Source: Stenotrophomonas sp. Marseille-Q4652
Lineage (GTDB): Bacteria; Pseudomonadota; Gammaproteobacteria; Xanthomonadales; Xanthomonadaceae
NCBI RefSeq assembly: GCF_916618915.1
Contig: NZ_CAKAKE010000001.1
Location: 2,897,001-2,961,000 of the forward strand
DNA length: 64,000 bases
Direction of reading: 5' to 3'
The notes below the pieces were generated by a model. That model searched no databases. It saw nothing but the letters and a program-made list of their open reading frames with translations, and was not told the origin of the DNA. How positions within the stretch are numbered: the stretch's first letter is position 1; each line of letters opens with the position of its first letter. Positions 63,764 through 64,000 of the stretch are shown in pieces. Made by a program: the position numbers and the translations under genes.

Positions 63764-64000
63764 TCAGCCCGGCGCGAGCAGGGTGAAGGGAAACCACGGC
63801 AGGTTGCGGGCTACCCAGTAGGTGGGCAGCAGGACCAGCCACAGCTTGGGCTCCATCACCACCTTCATCAGCGGCTGCAGCCAGCGTGGCTGCCAGCCCC
63901 ATGACCATGCCGTCAGCAGCGGGATCAGCGCCAGGGTGATGATCCCCAGCGGGTTCATCGAGAACGCGCGCAACACATCGCCGTGCGCCAGTGCGTGCAG
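63764..64000 (-). CDS. DUF2752 family membrane protein, 3' part (runs off window)
   Basis: Only the last 78 residues are inside; the frame stays open to the edge. It reads LHALAHGDVLRAFSMNPLGIITL, the conserved block after the family's CPGC motif (which would lie beyond 64000), followed by two hydrophobic segments and PTYWVARNLPWFPFTLLAPG. DUF2752 is a small membrane family of unknown role. It converges on the ampE-like gene. Confidence 0.8.
   Translation of the reverse strand: MHALAHGDVLRAFSMNPLGIITLALIPLLTAWSWGWQPRWLQPLMKVVMEPKLWLVLLPTYWVARNLPWFPFTLLAPG

Overview
The window looks like chromosomal core sequence from a member of the Xanthomonadaceae (Stenotrophomonas, Pseudoxanthomonas, Lysobacter or a relative; the genus cannot be fixed by reading). 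The grounds are strongly G+C-rich DNA with long non-coding shadow frames in most genes, a 229-residue Clp (the CRP-like regulator of xanthomonads), a xanthomonad-type RppH and TrpE, a long SAICAR synthetase, and a trpE-trpG-trpD-trpC order. There is no transposase, integrase, phage gene, plasmid gene or CRISPR array, and no stretch above 300 bp lacks a gene.

Layout. 1-8 kb: YqhA-type membrane protein, YfcG-type thiol transferase, secreted dipeptidyl peptidase IV, small envelope proteins, hemB and aroE. 8-14 kb: DinG helicase, an unrecognised 147-residue protein, a frameshifted DUF1761 gene, flavohemoglobin with an FNR/DNR-type operator, and an amino acid permease. 14-18 kb: a minus-strand operon for a 2-oxoacid dehydrogenase complex (E1 alpha, E1 beta, a tandem SH3 protein, E2). 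18-22 kb: a secreted multidomain ExeM/NucH-type nuclease. 22-30 kb: kynA, a POT peptide transporter with a thioredoxin-like lipoprotein, an uncharacterised membrane protein, and the tyrosine catabolic pair hppD-hmgA, divergent from a MarR regulator whose likely operator lies inside the hppD promoter. 30-38 kb: Na+/Ca2+ exchanger, a six-gene Mrp/Pha cation/proton antiporter operon with fused A and B subunits, and a tandem universal stress protein. 38-43 kb: SDR/epimerase, Mpo1-like protein, purC, J-domain protein, rpe, GNAT acetyltransferase and lipid kinase.

43-51 kb: trpE, trpG, a DUF1543 gene, trpD, trpC and a HAD phosphatase form a tightly packed tryptophan operon that converges on clp; clp is divergent from speD. 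Next comes a guanidine-II (mini-ykkC) riboswitch that overlaps a terminator in front of a Gdx guanidinium exporter. 51-55 kb: coq7, rplM-rpsI, tRNA-Gln and tRNA-Met, rppH, then iron-storage genes bfd and bfr, with a Fur-box-like site on the bfd promoter. 55-60 kb: a two-gene signalling operon of a REC/GGDEF/EAL protein with degenerate active sites and a hybrid histidine kinase. 60-64 kb: a membrane coiled-coil protein overlapping a bactofilin gene, erpA, nudC, an AmpE-like protein and the 3' part of a DUF2752 gene that runs off the window.

Most of the window is ordinary housekeeping DNA. The best leads are regulatory sites readable at base level (guanidine-II switch, MarR/hppD operator, Fur/bfd, DNR/hmp), the tandem SH3 protein inside a dehydrogenase operon, the degenerate c-di-GMP protein with its kinase, and the bactofilin pair. 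No wholly new system is evident.
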